A stretch of DNA of 64,000 bases from NCBI GenBank assembly GCA_033439685.1, contig JAUEDM010000002.1, positions 1,240,001 through 1,304,000 on the forward strand, written 5' to 3'. Under the pieces are notes generated by a model, which did no database searches, had not been told where the DNA came from, and was given only the letters and a program-made list of their open reading frames with translations. The translations under genes were made by a program, and so were the position numbers. Shown piece after piece: positions 12,417 to 22,722 of this stretch. Each line of letters begins with the position of its first letter. The first letter of the stretch is position 1. Source of the DNA: Apodospora peruviana (lineage: Eukaryota > Ascomycota > Sordariomycetes > Sordariales > Lasiosphaeriaceae).

Positions 12417-13856
12417 AAGGTAGGAGCAAGTCGGGACTCGGTAGGACTCTTTCGGAGAGGCAGCAGCAGCGGCGAGGCTTTGAGTTTCCCGACCAGGTGG
12501 GATGTTGGAGCCCAGGGCGGGGCCGACGGTAGGCAGATGCTTAACCTTAGCTAGTGGGATTGACTGGTAGGCTGTGTTCTGCGTTTGCCAATCACTGTAT
12601 TAGTATACTCCGTAATTTCTGGTCCTGCCTGACCTCTCAGCAACCGACATGAGACAATTGCGCGGCCATGTTGCACCGTTGCGACCAAGGGCCAAAGAGG
12701 GAAAAGTTGTCTTCTCAAGAGCTTCCGACGATTGGGTGGTGACGATGACGCAGACAGCTCCAACGGGACTACTAACTGAGGGATGCGGGGAGCTACCACT
12801 ATTCGCCCAATGCAGCTCGGAAGCTTGCCTGTCTTTTGTGTGACTGCTTACCAGGGGTACATAATTCAAGAATCTTGAGAGAGCCGAGGTGTTGTCGTCA
12901 ACAATTTAAAGGTGGTCACGATGTTTGGTTTACTGGTTTACTGGGAATTCGACTCTGAGTGCCATTAGGCTTGGTTATAACCAACCACGCCAACCTTCGC
13001 ATTGCTCGCGCAAGGTACTGTCAAGGGGATTTGTTGGGAGAAGACCGAGCGCAGGACGACGGTAGACACAAGGGCAAGGCATGGATCCCCTTAAGAAAAA
13101 CATCAGCTGACAGCACCACAGGACAAGCGTTTCCAGCACATTACGGTCAACCCGGTTTCTGCGATCTGTGTGGTCATGAACAAGGTGCATTTGCTTGAAG
13201 GACGGATTTGTTTCCATGTTTCGAGTTGCCCGCTGCCGTTCAATCACATTCCAGAGCATCCCGTAAATCTGGGCGGTGGGACCGTGGGACGTCCTCGGCC
13301 CCACCTTTTCCCCAGGCGCTGGAGCGGCACATTGATCGTCTTATCGGGCCCAGCAAGGGTCAACCTTATCGCGTCGTTGCTGTGGCAGCACCGTCCGTCG
13401 CTGGGAGCTGTTGAGCCAGGGAGGTCTGAAACGAAAAAGAAGCTGTTCGATTAACTGGCATACCCGTCCCGTATTTGTGGTCGCTTTCCTATCCTAGACT
13501 CGAATTTTCCAGCAATTGCCTGTCCTGGTCGTCGCAACGCCGCTTCCTCGAAAACTCAGAACTCCACAACACACACGGTCGCCGGAGCGAAATCTGGGCT
13601 TGATTCAGTTGCATCATCTGCGTCATCCGCCAGCAGTTGTCTCTCCAATCGCATCATTGCCTTATACAACACAAAAGACACATCGAAAATTGCAAGAGCA
13701 CATACCAGGTAGTCAATTGCAAGCAGCGAATTCTTTCGACAATCACATCCAGACCCTGACTGCGACCCGTGAGGTTTGCGACACCTTTGCGCCAGGCGCA
13801 TCTTGCGCAAACACAACAGCCCCTTTTAACTCTAACCCACAATTCGCCCAACAAAA
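12417..13856. other. Divergent promoter region
   Basis: This is the shared upstream region of GGPP synthase (-) and cdc14 (+). Open frames are short and overlapping, with no recognisable domain. I see no gene. Confidence 0.6.
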
Positions 13857-14777
13857 ATGGAATCCCTCCTCTCCCTCGCGTTCGACAACCTCTCCTCCTA
13901 CGACGGCCCCAAGATCAAGAAGGGTCTGAAACAAGTCGAAGGCCTCCTGGCCCAAATCTGCCTTGCTAACCCATCGTCGTCGAGAAAATCCACCGCCTCA
14001 ACAAACAGCACGACGGTCGACCCTCTCGGAATAGATTCACCACATAAAAAGGGCTTAGGAGACCTCTCGTCCGACCCAGCCTTTCGCGAGTTCTTCAAGC
14101 TCCAGGATGGCTTCGAGTGGAATATTGCCCAGCGCCTGCTGCCCACGCTCGACTGGCTCGTCGCGCGCGGCCAAGACGGGCAGTACGATCTCTTGATCGT
14201 CAACGCTTTGGACCTGATTCAGGGGGTTCTCCTGCTGCATCCGCCCAGCAAGGTCCTTTTCTCTAGGCATTCGCACATGGATCTCCTCCTAGATCTAATA
14301 GAACCGGTTAACTGCCCAGCGGTGCAATGCGCCACCATCATTACTCTGGTGGTCGTCCTCCTCGACTCGCCCCAAAACACGCGCGTGTTTGAGCGCCAGG
14401 ATGGCCTCTTGACCATCACATCGCTCTTCAAGGACACCGACACGGTCCGCGAGGTCAAGTTTCGCCTGACCGAGTTTTTGTATTTCTACCTGACGCCGGA
14501 GACGCCGTCTATCCCCAAGGCTTCTTCTTCCTCGTCTACTTCGCCTACCGATGGTTTGCTGCAGAGGAGCCCCAGTAAACTGGCCAAAGTGTTTGGTCGC
14601 GGCGGCGGCGGAAACAACGGCAACGGCGGGAGAGACAGGGCGCTCAGCGAGAGTAATGGGTCTGTGCTGAGCGTGGAGGCGAAGAAGCAGTTTGTTGATC
14701 GCTATCTGCCTGGTGTGGTAGATCAGTTGGTTAAGGACCTCGATACCTATAAGCCTTTTGGTGGGATCCTGAGCTGA
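13857..14777 (+). CDS. cdc14: Septation initiation network protein Cdc14
   Basis: This is a single-exon protein of 306 aa. It matches the fungal 'Cdc14, SIN component' family: an N-terminal MESLLSLAFDNLSSYDGPKI motif, central helical repeats (FEWNIAQRLLPTLDWL, LIVNALDLIQGVLLLHP), and a C-terminal KFRLTEFLYFYL segment. A Ser/Gly-rich linker precedes the last helix (FVDRYLPGVVDQLVKDLDTY). In fission yeast this protein (unrelated to budding-yeast Cdc14 phosphatase) binds and activates the GCK kinase Sid1 at the spindle pole body to trigger septum formation. The same role in hyphal septation is inferred. The linker length is the only part that looks lineage-specific. Confidence 0.9.
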   Translation: MESLLSLAFDNLSSYDGPKIKKGLKQVEGLLAQICLANPSSSRKSTASTNSTTVDPLGIDSPHKKGLGDLSSDPAFREFFKLQDGFEWNIAQRLLPTLDWLVARGQDGQYDLLIVNALDLIQGVLLLHPPSKVLFSRHSHMDLLLDLIEPVNCPAVQCATIITLVVVLLDSPQNTRVFERQDGLLTITSLFKDTDTVREVKFRLTEFLYFYLTPETPSIPKASSSSSTSPTDGLLQRSPSKLAKVFGRGGGGNNGNGGRDRALSESNGSVLSVEAKKQFVDRYLPGVVDQLVKDLDTYKPFGGILS

Positions 14778-16343
14778 TACGACACGACGAGAGAGAGTTG
14801 TGGTGGTTGGTATGGTTATATGGAAGGCAACGAACAGTGTTGTTGGGTAATATGGTGATGTGGATGAATGAACTGAGTATCAGGGCGAAAGTGGACAGAG
14901 CGTCGGTGTGAAAATGGACAACAGGTGGGTATCATTGCTAACAAATTTTCTTCTCTTCTCTGTCTGTTTTTATCATTCTCCTGGCTCGAGGTTTTTTTTT
15001 AATACCTTCGTCTGTTTCTATCATTATGGGCGGCTTAGGTTTGGTTTGGCGTTTCTACGATAATACTGGATTGTTTTTTTTTTTTTAATTCATGGACTGC
15101 TTTTATGTCCCAACATTATCATCACTGCTACTACTGGCTCTCTACAAGAGATCAACTGTAGATTCTGTTTTCTTTTTCTTTTCGACTATGTTTCAATATT
15201 GTACTATTCATTATCACCAGCATCATTACGTTTCATTTATTACTGTTGTTTGTTTCCATAAAACACACAAACACAAAGCATTTCGTCGAGGGTTGCAAAA
15301 AAGAAATTGGAAGAGAAAGGAAAAAGGGATGTTTGTTTATTTCGGTTCTGTTTGGGGAGAAAGGAAATATAGAGAAAGGGGGGAGGCGTTCGTTCTGCCG
15401 ATTGTACATAGGGTACCTTATCTAAAGATAATACAGACTTGTCATTGTTCTTGCTATTCACTCGGTTAAAGATCCAAGCACTGTCGAGTACCCAGTTGAG
15501 GAAATGTAAAGAAAGTGGTTCGCACAATAACGCCGATGGTATTGATAACCAAAGCAGTGACAGCTTCATTTCATAAACAGTAGGCGTACTCTCATATATT
15601 CAGCCCCTGTTGTCCTCGCACTCTCCAGTATCAGCCATATTGCGGGACCCACTTGAGTCATCTTGATATGTCACAGTCCTACTTTGCCATACGAATTGAT
15701 GCTGTCAGATATAAAAAGCTATATTATCAGAGACCTGTTTCTAACATCACACCATTCCACGATAGCTCAACTCTCGAAGCGACTCCACCAGGGCCTCTGG
15801 GATCTTCATATACATGCGGTGTAAAATCCACTGTAAACGTAATTTCAGGTTTGTAAGTCGACTATAAGAGTATTTGAGGCCCCTGTTGCTTGGATTAAGT
15901 AAAAACTGGGTATTTCACCGTGAGATGGTGAATGTCACAAAAAGGCGCCTTGTCAATTTATTTCGGCATGTCGGGTTCTTATGAGGTAGGAAAGTAGGCA
16001 GCTATCGAATGAATTGTTTGTCTCCTCGTTATAGAACTACTTTCAATGCGTGCAATGCTCTCGAAAACGCCATATACTCCGGCCAACCCAGCCATGATAT
16101 AAATATTTACAAGGAAAAGAGAAAGAACCCGCCGAAACAAGAAACGATAAGTAAAAAACGCTGTGATAATAATGGAATATGATATCATTGTCTCCTGTTG
16201 ACCAGCTCAACGAACAAGCCAAAAAAAACAATGTCGATCGATCCAGTCCAACAAACCAACAAAGAAGGTATCCACTCCAATCACAATAATATACATATAA
16301 CTGCTTTCCTCCTTATCCATAAACAAATTTTCTATCCAGGATT
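14778..16343. other. Convergent 3' region, AT-rich
   Basis: This lies between the 3' ends of cdc14 and cdt1. It has long T runs (for example near 15,075) and low-complexity pyrimidine stretches, as expected for 3' UTRs. Open frames here have no domain features, and none is called. Confidence 0.6.
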
Positions 16344-17921
16344 CTATCCCAACAAAACTGCCACACGGTCCTGTACCTGCGCCCGGCTCGGCTGGAAGCC
16401 AATCTGAACAACCACATTCACCTTTCCACCAACCGTCACCACCCGCAACCACTGCGGCGCAATCTCCTTGGCCAACAGCCTCACACAGGCGGCGCCATCC
16501 TCGGTAGAAATCGGATTCCTCAGCGAGTCCTTCAGCTTCGTCATAAGGACCGGCATCGTGAACGCAATCCTGGCCTGCCCACCGTTGGTAGACGCCATGC
16601 TCAGCATGCCAATCATGGCCGCAACATCATCAGCGCGCTGCAGGGCAGCCCGGCGCTGTAGTTCTTCGGTTGAGGGGCCGGCCGCCGCCGCTTGGGACTG
16701 AATGAGCTCCTTGTGGCGGATGCGGTCCAGCAAGGACATTTTAGTTCCATCCACGTTCAAAAAGAACTCTTCCTTCGCTTGTGTCTGTTGGGCTGCTGGT
16801 TGTTTCCGTACGACGCCATTCTTGAGTTCCTCGAGCGTGCGATGGCCCTTTCCAAGAATGGGCATCGCGTTCGTTCCTGGCGCGGCCGCCTGCTGGATTG
16901 CGACCTTGGGAAGCGTCGCAATGAACAGCGGCATCGCCGTCTGCGTATCGCCTCCCTGGCGACGGCCGCGCCAGAGAATGCGCAAATTCGCCTCAAAGTC
17001 CATGTTAAGCTTCTGTTCCCTCATCGGTTCCGCCGAGTTGTTGCCGGCGTGGAGCTCGATGCAGATCTTGCCGCGGCCGTAATCCGCCAGGAAAAAAGGC
17101 GCAGTCGTCGTGGGCGAGTAGCTCAGCACTCCGATGCATCGGCGGATGTCGTCAACCGTGACCTTCCTCTTGCCCCACGACCGCGTGATGCTCGGGCAGA
17201 GTGTCCGCAAGTCAACGGAGGCGTTGGAGCCGTTATGTGCATATTGCATGCTGAGGGCCTTGAGGAAGGCCATGTGCATGTCGAGCAGGTCGAGGAGCTC
17301 CTGCGGTAGGTCATAGTCATTGTCGGGCGACGTACTCTGCGCGAAGAAGGTCTTTGAGCGCTTACGGACGGGTGAGGATTGGATGTTGAGACGCTGGAAT
17401 AGAGCTTCGGCCTCTGTAGGGTTGTTGCTAGGAGACGGAGAGGTAGGTCGGTCGTTCTCATCTGTCTCTAAACGACGTTTTCGGGATAGTTTGGCTGGAG
17501 ATGAGGAGGCACAGCTTGAAGGTGATGACTTGACGGGAGCTTCGGGCTCGGCGAATGTGACCGTCTTCCTCTTCCGCGTGGTGGTGTTGTTGGTAGTAGT
17601 AGTGATGGTAGCTGCTGCTTCGACTGGCGGCTTGACCTCGGGCTCGCGGCGGAGCTTCTTGGATGTGGTGTCCGTGCGGGAAGGTGCAAGTGATTCATCG
17701 TTATCCGCCTTCCTCTTCCTGGACTTGAGGACAATCTCGATCGTGGAGGTGAGTCCCGACTCTAGAGACACAGCTTTGGCAAGCGCGTCCTTGCTGTCGA
17801 TAATCTGAAGTTTGGAGACGCGGGTGAAGTTGCTAATGCTGTTGCTGTTTGCAGCGGGCAGCTTGGCTGCGACTGCCTTCCCGCGAGCAGTCCGCTTCGG
17901 GCGGGCAATTACACCAGGCAT
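16344..17921 (-). CDS. cdt1: DNA replication licensing factor Cdt1
   Basis: This is a single-exon gene of 525 aa. I start at the ATG at 17,921 (MPGVIARPKRTARGKAV), because the in-frame extension upstream reads unlike protein. The N-terminal 190 residues are basic and disordered, with several Lys/Arg clusters (KRKADN, RKRKTVTF, RKRRLE) that look like nuclear signals and CDK/PCNA-type regulatory tails. A Cdt1 central fold follows at about 200-350 (LPQELLDLLDMHMAFLKALS, ITRSWGKRKVTVDDIRRCIGVL). The C-terminal winged-helix domain ends the protein (SLLDRIRHKE, MLSMAS…, VRLLAKEIAPQWLRVV). Cdt1 loads the MCM2-7 helicase with ORC and Cdc6 in G1. A cluster of MluI boxes about 300 bp upstream suggests G1/S control. 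Confidence 0.88.
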   Translation of the reverse strand: MPGVIARPKRTARGKAVAAKLPAANSNSISNFTRVSKLQIIDSKDALAKAVSLESGLTSTIEIVLKSRKRKADNDESLAPSRTDTTSKKLRREPEVKPPVEAAATITTTTNNTTTRKRKTVTFAEPEAPVKSSPSSCASSSPAKLSRKRRLETDENDRPTSPSPSNNPTEAEALFQRLNIQSSPVRKRSKTFFAQSTSPDNDYDLPQELLDLLDMHMAFLKALSMQYAHNGSNASVDLRTLCPSITRSWGKRKVTVDDIRRCIGVLSYSPTTTAPFFLADYGRGKICIELHAGNNSAEPMREQKLNMDFEANLRILWRGRRQGGDTQTAMPLFIATLPKVAIQQAAAPGTNAMPILGKGHRTLEELKNGVVRKQPAAQQTQAKEEFFLNVDGTKMSLLDRIRHKELIQSQAAAAGPSTEELQRRAALQRADDVAAMIGMLSMASTNGGQARIAFTMPVLMTKLKDSLRNPISTEDGAACVRLLAKEIAPQWLRVVTVGGKVNVVVQIGFQPSRAQVQDRVAVLLG

Positions 17922-18760
17922 CGTGCAGTCTATTAGAAGTTGACTGATTTGCGATATGGAAGCTCCAACTGGAGGATGATAATGTTGAACAACGAAGAAG
18001 GCAGGTCTGAGACACAAACTCGGCAAGAGCTTATTAAGGGGTTCGGGTACGGATTACACGAGGTATAATGAGCAAAGCAATCGCGATGGATGATGGATGG
18101 TTGTTGCAGAGCAAAGAGCAAGTGCAAGTGCAAGGAGAGGGGAGCTTTAAAAAAAGAATGGATCGGAGCTTGAGCCAAGGTGAATTGAGGGGATGGATGG
18201 CTGGCCGGCAGGGGGTCGCGTCGGACGCGTTAAGTGGCACGCGTCGCAATTTTCGCGTGTCGTGGTCGAGAACCAGTAATTTGTATCCACCACTTTCCCT
18301 GACCAGGCCGAATACACCAATCGAATTGCACCGCCGGCTTTCTGACCTGACACTACGGATCCGTAACCCACCGCTCGATCCACTTGGTGCACAACAGTTG
18401 ACCTGGGAACAAACAAAAATCGAAACAATCCTCGTGAGCCCACAACACCGACATGGTGTAACCCGTGCCATTGTTTCCTATCGTATCATCCACGAATTGC
18501 TTCACTTTAGCCCTTCTTATTTCATCTTCAAGCTCGACCAAGATGATGGAGCTACTAAGGCTAATAGCAGAACTACATTGTTTGTGACAATCGTGAATAT
18601 GCCGCAGCGATCGGTCACGTGCTCTCTCGCCGTCTTCCTGAGTACACCTACGAGAGACTGAATTGAGTATATTCCTTTGTCATGGCATCCTGCCTTTTGC
18701 TAGAGTCAATCTGGGAAGGTATCGTAGATCAGTGGGAGACATGGTATATCGTGCAATATA
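17922..18760. other. cdt1 upstream region
   Basis: This region lies between the cdt1 start and the 3' end of the GPI-protein gene. No gene is supported. It carries the MluI-box cluster described separately. Confidence 0.6.
18225..18258. promoter_or_regulatory. MluI cell-cycle box (MCB) cluster upstream of cdt1
   Basis: Two perfect palindromic ACGCGT boxes lie at 18,225-18,230 and 18,239-18,244. A TTTTCGCGT element (reverse ACGCGAAAA, MCB/SCB/E2F-like) follows at 18,250-18,258. All three fit in 34 bp, 304-338 bp upstream of the cdt1 ATG. MCBs bind MBF/DSC1, which drives G1/S genes in yeasts, including fission-yeast cdt1. Function here is inferred from spacing, clustering and target gene. Confidence 0.65.
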
Positions 18761-19672
18761 CTAGAACATTACTGCACCAGCAGCAACCGCCACAACAGCT
18801 GCTATCCAACTCTGACAGAACCCTCTTGCCTTCTCGCAGCCATTCGTATTCACCGCCGATGCTGTTGGGCGGATACTTGCAACGGAACCCCCGGTGGACG
18901 GTAGAGTCGACTGGATCCCCGTACTCGCTGCCTCCGTATTCAAGGCTCCGCCACTCTCCGAGGTCTGAACCGTCGTACCAGGTGCAATTATAAGCCTCGT
19001 AGCCGTCGCCGCCGTCGCTTCGCCGGTAATTCTCCCAGGGCCCTGGCTACCGCTCGGTGTGTAATACAGGCTGACTGCAGTCTGGCTAATGGCCTGGTCG
19101 CTGCTGATCGTCTCGCCCGTTGTTGGGACCGGCACCACACCCTGCGCGCTTTGGAAAATGCTCTGGAAAGGGGCTGTTGGCGTTGGCACGCCGCAGAGAG
19201 CGTTCGAGGCTGTGACGAGTACGCTTTTATATAGGAGAACGTCGCGTTCAGAACGCAGCCCGTGGATGAACAGGCATTGTAGACAGAAGGGCCACTCCGC
19301 GAAGAAGGAGCCGCCACACATGCCTTGTGTGTTTCCATTGTCAGCACCCTTTGGCTGGAGAGATGGAGACGAGCGGCTGTCTGTCCAAAAAAAAAGGGGG
19401 GGGGGATAAAGTTGCCTACACTCCTGGTGCGCCTTGAGCGCAAGCGGTGAGGTTCCGTTTGGCGTGCATATGTACTCGATGGTCTCGATATCCATGCATG
19501 GCGGGACAGGATTAGGGGCGCGGTCCTCCATCGGATGGCACACTATATTTTCATAGTCATCTCCAAAGAACCCAGGCGGCGGCCCAGACCCATGCCCAGG
19601 AGGGCGGGCGAACCCTCGCGATACTGCGAATATGGCCACGAGGAGCGCCGGTGCTGACGAGCTGGGGCGCAT
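18761..19672 (-). CDS. GPI-anchored Cys-rich cell-surface protein
   Basis: Exons are 19,672-19,420 and 19,323-18,761, about 271 aa. The 96-nt intron (donor GTAGGC, acceptor ACAAG) joins QEC|MCGGSFF, restoring an adjacent Cys pair in a conserved-looking cysteine module. Without splicing a non-conserved Pro-rich segment would be inserted. An N-terminal signal peptide (about residues 1-22) is followed by a domain with about ten Cys and a central PNGTSPLALKAHQECMCGGS core. A long Ser/Thr/Gly-rich stalk follows. The terminal hydrophobic tail (WIAAVVAVAAGAVMF) after a small-residue region fits a GPI-anchor signal. It is probably a cell-wall or plasma-membrane protein. The function is unknown. Confidence 0.75.
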   Translation of the reverse strand: MRPSSSAPALLVAIFAVSRGFARPPGHGSGPPPGFFGDDYENIVCHPMEDRAPNPVPPCMDIETIEYICTPNGTSPLALKAHQECRQLYPPPLFFWTDSRSSPSLQPKGADNGNTQGMCGGSFFAEWPFCLQCLFIHGLRSERDVLLYKSVLVTASNALCGVPTPTAPFQSIFQSAQGVVPVPTTGETISSDQAISQTAVSLYYTPSGSQGPGRITGEATAATATRLIIAPGTTVQTSESGGALNTEAASTGIQSTLPSTGGSVASIRPTASAVNTNGCEKARGFCQSWIAAVVAVAAGAVMF

Positions 19673-22600
19673 CGTCGAGATTGGTAGACCAACTCAATCT
19701 TGTTGAGCCTCCGGAGGGTCCCGACAGCAAAACACCGTGACGGCAAAGCAAGCCGTAAGCTGTCTGTATTACCCAATGCGACCCAGCAGGATGTCGAACA
19801 GTTGGAGATGAGGTGGGTGGTCAACCTCTCGAGCTGTCATAAACTCAGGTCCATGGCGCGCCGAAGAGGATTTGGATAAGGGCTGCTTCCTGACAGAGCA
19901 CAAGACGCAAGCCCAATGCCACAGGGGCGGGCTCCAGGCTGACTTTTGTCAGTCGCCCGCAGCGATCTGAACCTCGAGACTCCATATTTACACGGAACAC
20001 TCTGTTCGTGAACTTCGTGCCACCGAGAGCTCGTTTAGGACCCCGTTTTTAACTTATCTGGAGCAACACTGCCGGGCCGTGATTGGTTTGAGCGCTTGCT
20101 CGGGTTGCAGAACAGAGAATAGAGGCCAAGGGCTGAGCGGTGTGGTCTGCCGTTTTACCGGCATTGACAATGCGCGGAGTCGAGCATCCCGTCTCTCTCA
20201 GCGAGGATTGCAAGTGTCGTCGAAGCACCGTGTCAGCAAATAAATAGAATAAAGCAGAAGGCTGATGCGGCGATGCCTGGCACCAAGATTCCTTATGTGA
20301 AGATTTGGCTGACTTTGGCAGTCAATCAACTTTCTTTGATGCTGATAGACGCCTGATCTGGCATATGTTGGGCGCTGGACGGGCGGCTCCCGCGAGATCT
20401 TGCAGGTCTTGGGGTGGACTTGGTAGAGGCACTGGATAAATGCTGAATACCCTCCAGGCTCGGCATGACAGCATCGAGCCGAGAATGACGGGCCCGGGTG
20501 TAAATACAACATAGAAAAGAAAACAACACAAAGAAAAGTGCGTCTTATCGCCAAGAACTCAAGTTGCCAATGTCGATTTGGAATGTTCTGCAAATCGAGT
20601 ATTTTCCTTTCCTGGAGTGACGATCGTGAATACCTTACGTCACTTAAGGTCTCGAGATGACGTTGGACGAGACTGGGACGTCCAACCGACATTCCCCAGC
20701 ATCCGGTAACCGTTAGCCCGAAGTTGGCGTCCTCGTGCTTCATGCAGGTCGTCAGACTCTTAAAAGGGATCTCGAGGTGCAGATTGAAGACGTCGTCCGT
20801 TGGCTGGCAAGCTCACCTAGTGCTCACCTTGAGGTCACCGCATCGTGAGCGAAGAGATTCGCATATTCCCCAGGGGTACAATATCCGGCCGGGCGGTGGT
20901 GCTTCTTGAGCAAGACCTAACCCCGTGCCGAGCCTATGGTTCCGACTTTTTTCTCCGGGGACAAAAGGACTCAGGAGTGAACCGAGCTCCCCCACAACGA
21001 GCACTGAGCCATCCGAGGAAGTCGCGATCAAGTTGGGTGGTGGTTTTCCCTGCTGCAGGGCGTGCGGAGGGCAGCAGCTGCCGAGAATTGTTGCCCCCAT
21101 CGCGATTTACGATGCATTAAGATGCAGCCTAACCGAAAACGGCCTAGACATCCTGGACCCTGGCCACCAATTAGGTAACTTACCGACATTCCATTCGCAC
21201 GAATAGCTCCCGCTGATAAGGACGGGTCCTGGCTGTCTGATTGGTGGGCCGCGTGTCAAGTTGCTGGTCGCAGTAATGGAGTTTTGCAATTGTATCTCGA
21301 ACAGCCCGGCCTCGAAGGAACGAAAGCCGCGACGGTTGAAACATCGTTTGCTAATTTTGAGGCCAAACAAATTGCTAATTTTGAGGCAAATAGTACACTT
21401 GAGTCACGGCAGGCGACTTCCGGAAGGGGGACCTTTGGGGGTTTCTAGCTGTCAGCGGCGATCGCACAACGGGAAATGCCTCGCCAGAACTGGATTTATT
21501 GAATAAACTTAAGCGGATTGGCCAGCAGAACGCTGCAGGACAGACCCGGCCCAGCGGTCGATCAAAGAAAAGGCTCACGCTACGGGGAATATGAGTAAAT
21601 TAATGCAGAAATCTTGAGTGTCGTATGTCCCGAGGACCAATGATATCGCCGTCAATCAATTTATCACAAGTACTTCCGTACTACGGAATTATTTCAAGGT
21701 GCTCAGAGCGCATGTCAAACAGCTGTCTCCATTCGATAGCGCGCGTCACTTCACCTTTCTCGACCGCCTTGCCAGAATCTGGGACCAACAAAAGAAGCTA
21801 GAAGCCGATAAGGAGTCCGTTAATGACTCGCTGGACGGCTGCATGTGTCCCATCTGAATACCCCTCAGTGGCATTCCCCCCGCTTTTTCCGCACCCCACG
21901 CTCCCAGCCTGCCCCTCGTGTGCCTGGTGGGCTGATGCTGTTTGGACTCAATTCACGCGACTGACACTGGTGGGAACACTTGACATTGGATGTTCACAGT
22001 CCAATCTCACATCACATCTGATATTTTCGCCCTCATGATTCTATCTCTCAATGTCGCCAAATGTCTCGGTCCAGCCGACTTCGAAGAAGGGAAATTGGGA
22101 TTGCAACCCGACGGCCTCGCTGTAGCCGATGTACGAGTGTACGAGGGCCGATTCCGGCGCGGGTCTGCTCCTTCAATGTCGCCCGCACTGTATTGTAGAC
22201 TGGTACCTGTAACCTTAGCCGCAGCGCTACATCAGCTTGCAGGCGATGGTGGGGTCAGGACTGGATATTCAACAACAGTTAACAGATTATGCAACTGATT
22301 CTCGCCAAAATGTTAGGTGAAGCCTGGAAATCCCGGGGGACCCTTTTTGAATCTCAAACCACGAAACCCGGAACAGTTTGCTGAGCTGCCGCAGACTTTG
22401 CCACACACGAAAAGATACCGCAAATGGAAGCGGGACCCCCCACCCATTCACACGCCAGTCACACTGCCCTTGAGGGTACTTAAATCCTCTTTGCTGCCCG
22501 GTTTGCGTGCACTGTCCACTGTCCCCCATCCAAACAGAAGGCGGCCCATACCTCGGTAGATAAAGCCTCGACATCCTTCTCCTATCTCGCATCTCGTTTT

Positions 22601-22722
22601 CTTCCCTCCCCTCTGCAACGTCTTACGGTCGTCATTTTTCGGTAACATACCAGGTTGGACCTGTCCTTAACTCCCGTCACAAACATATCACCTCCTACGA
22701 CACCTAGCACAAAACCGCAATC
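19673..22722. other. Long intergenic region upstream of glutamine synthetase
   Basis: About 3 kb lies between two divergent genes. The longest open frames (20,198-20,743 on the minus strand; 20,845-21,120 plus) have no start context, domain or codon pattern that supports coding. A TACTTAAAT element near 22,478 could be the TATA-like box of the glutamine synthetase gene. The region is long for a promoter here, and a non-coding transcript cannot be excluded. Confidence 0.45.

Noticed and set aside
20198..20743. 181-codon minus-strand frame upstream of gln-1
   Set aside because: Composition is unlike neighbouring proteins, with no domain and many rare residues; likely non-coding.
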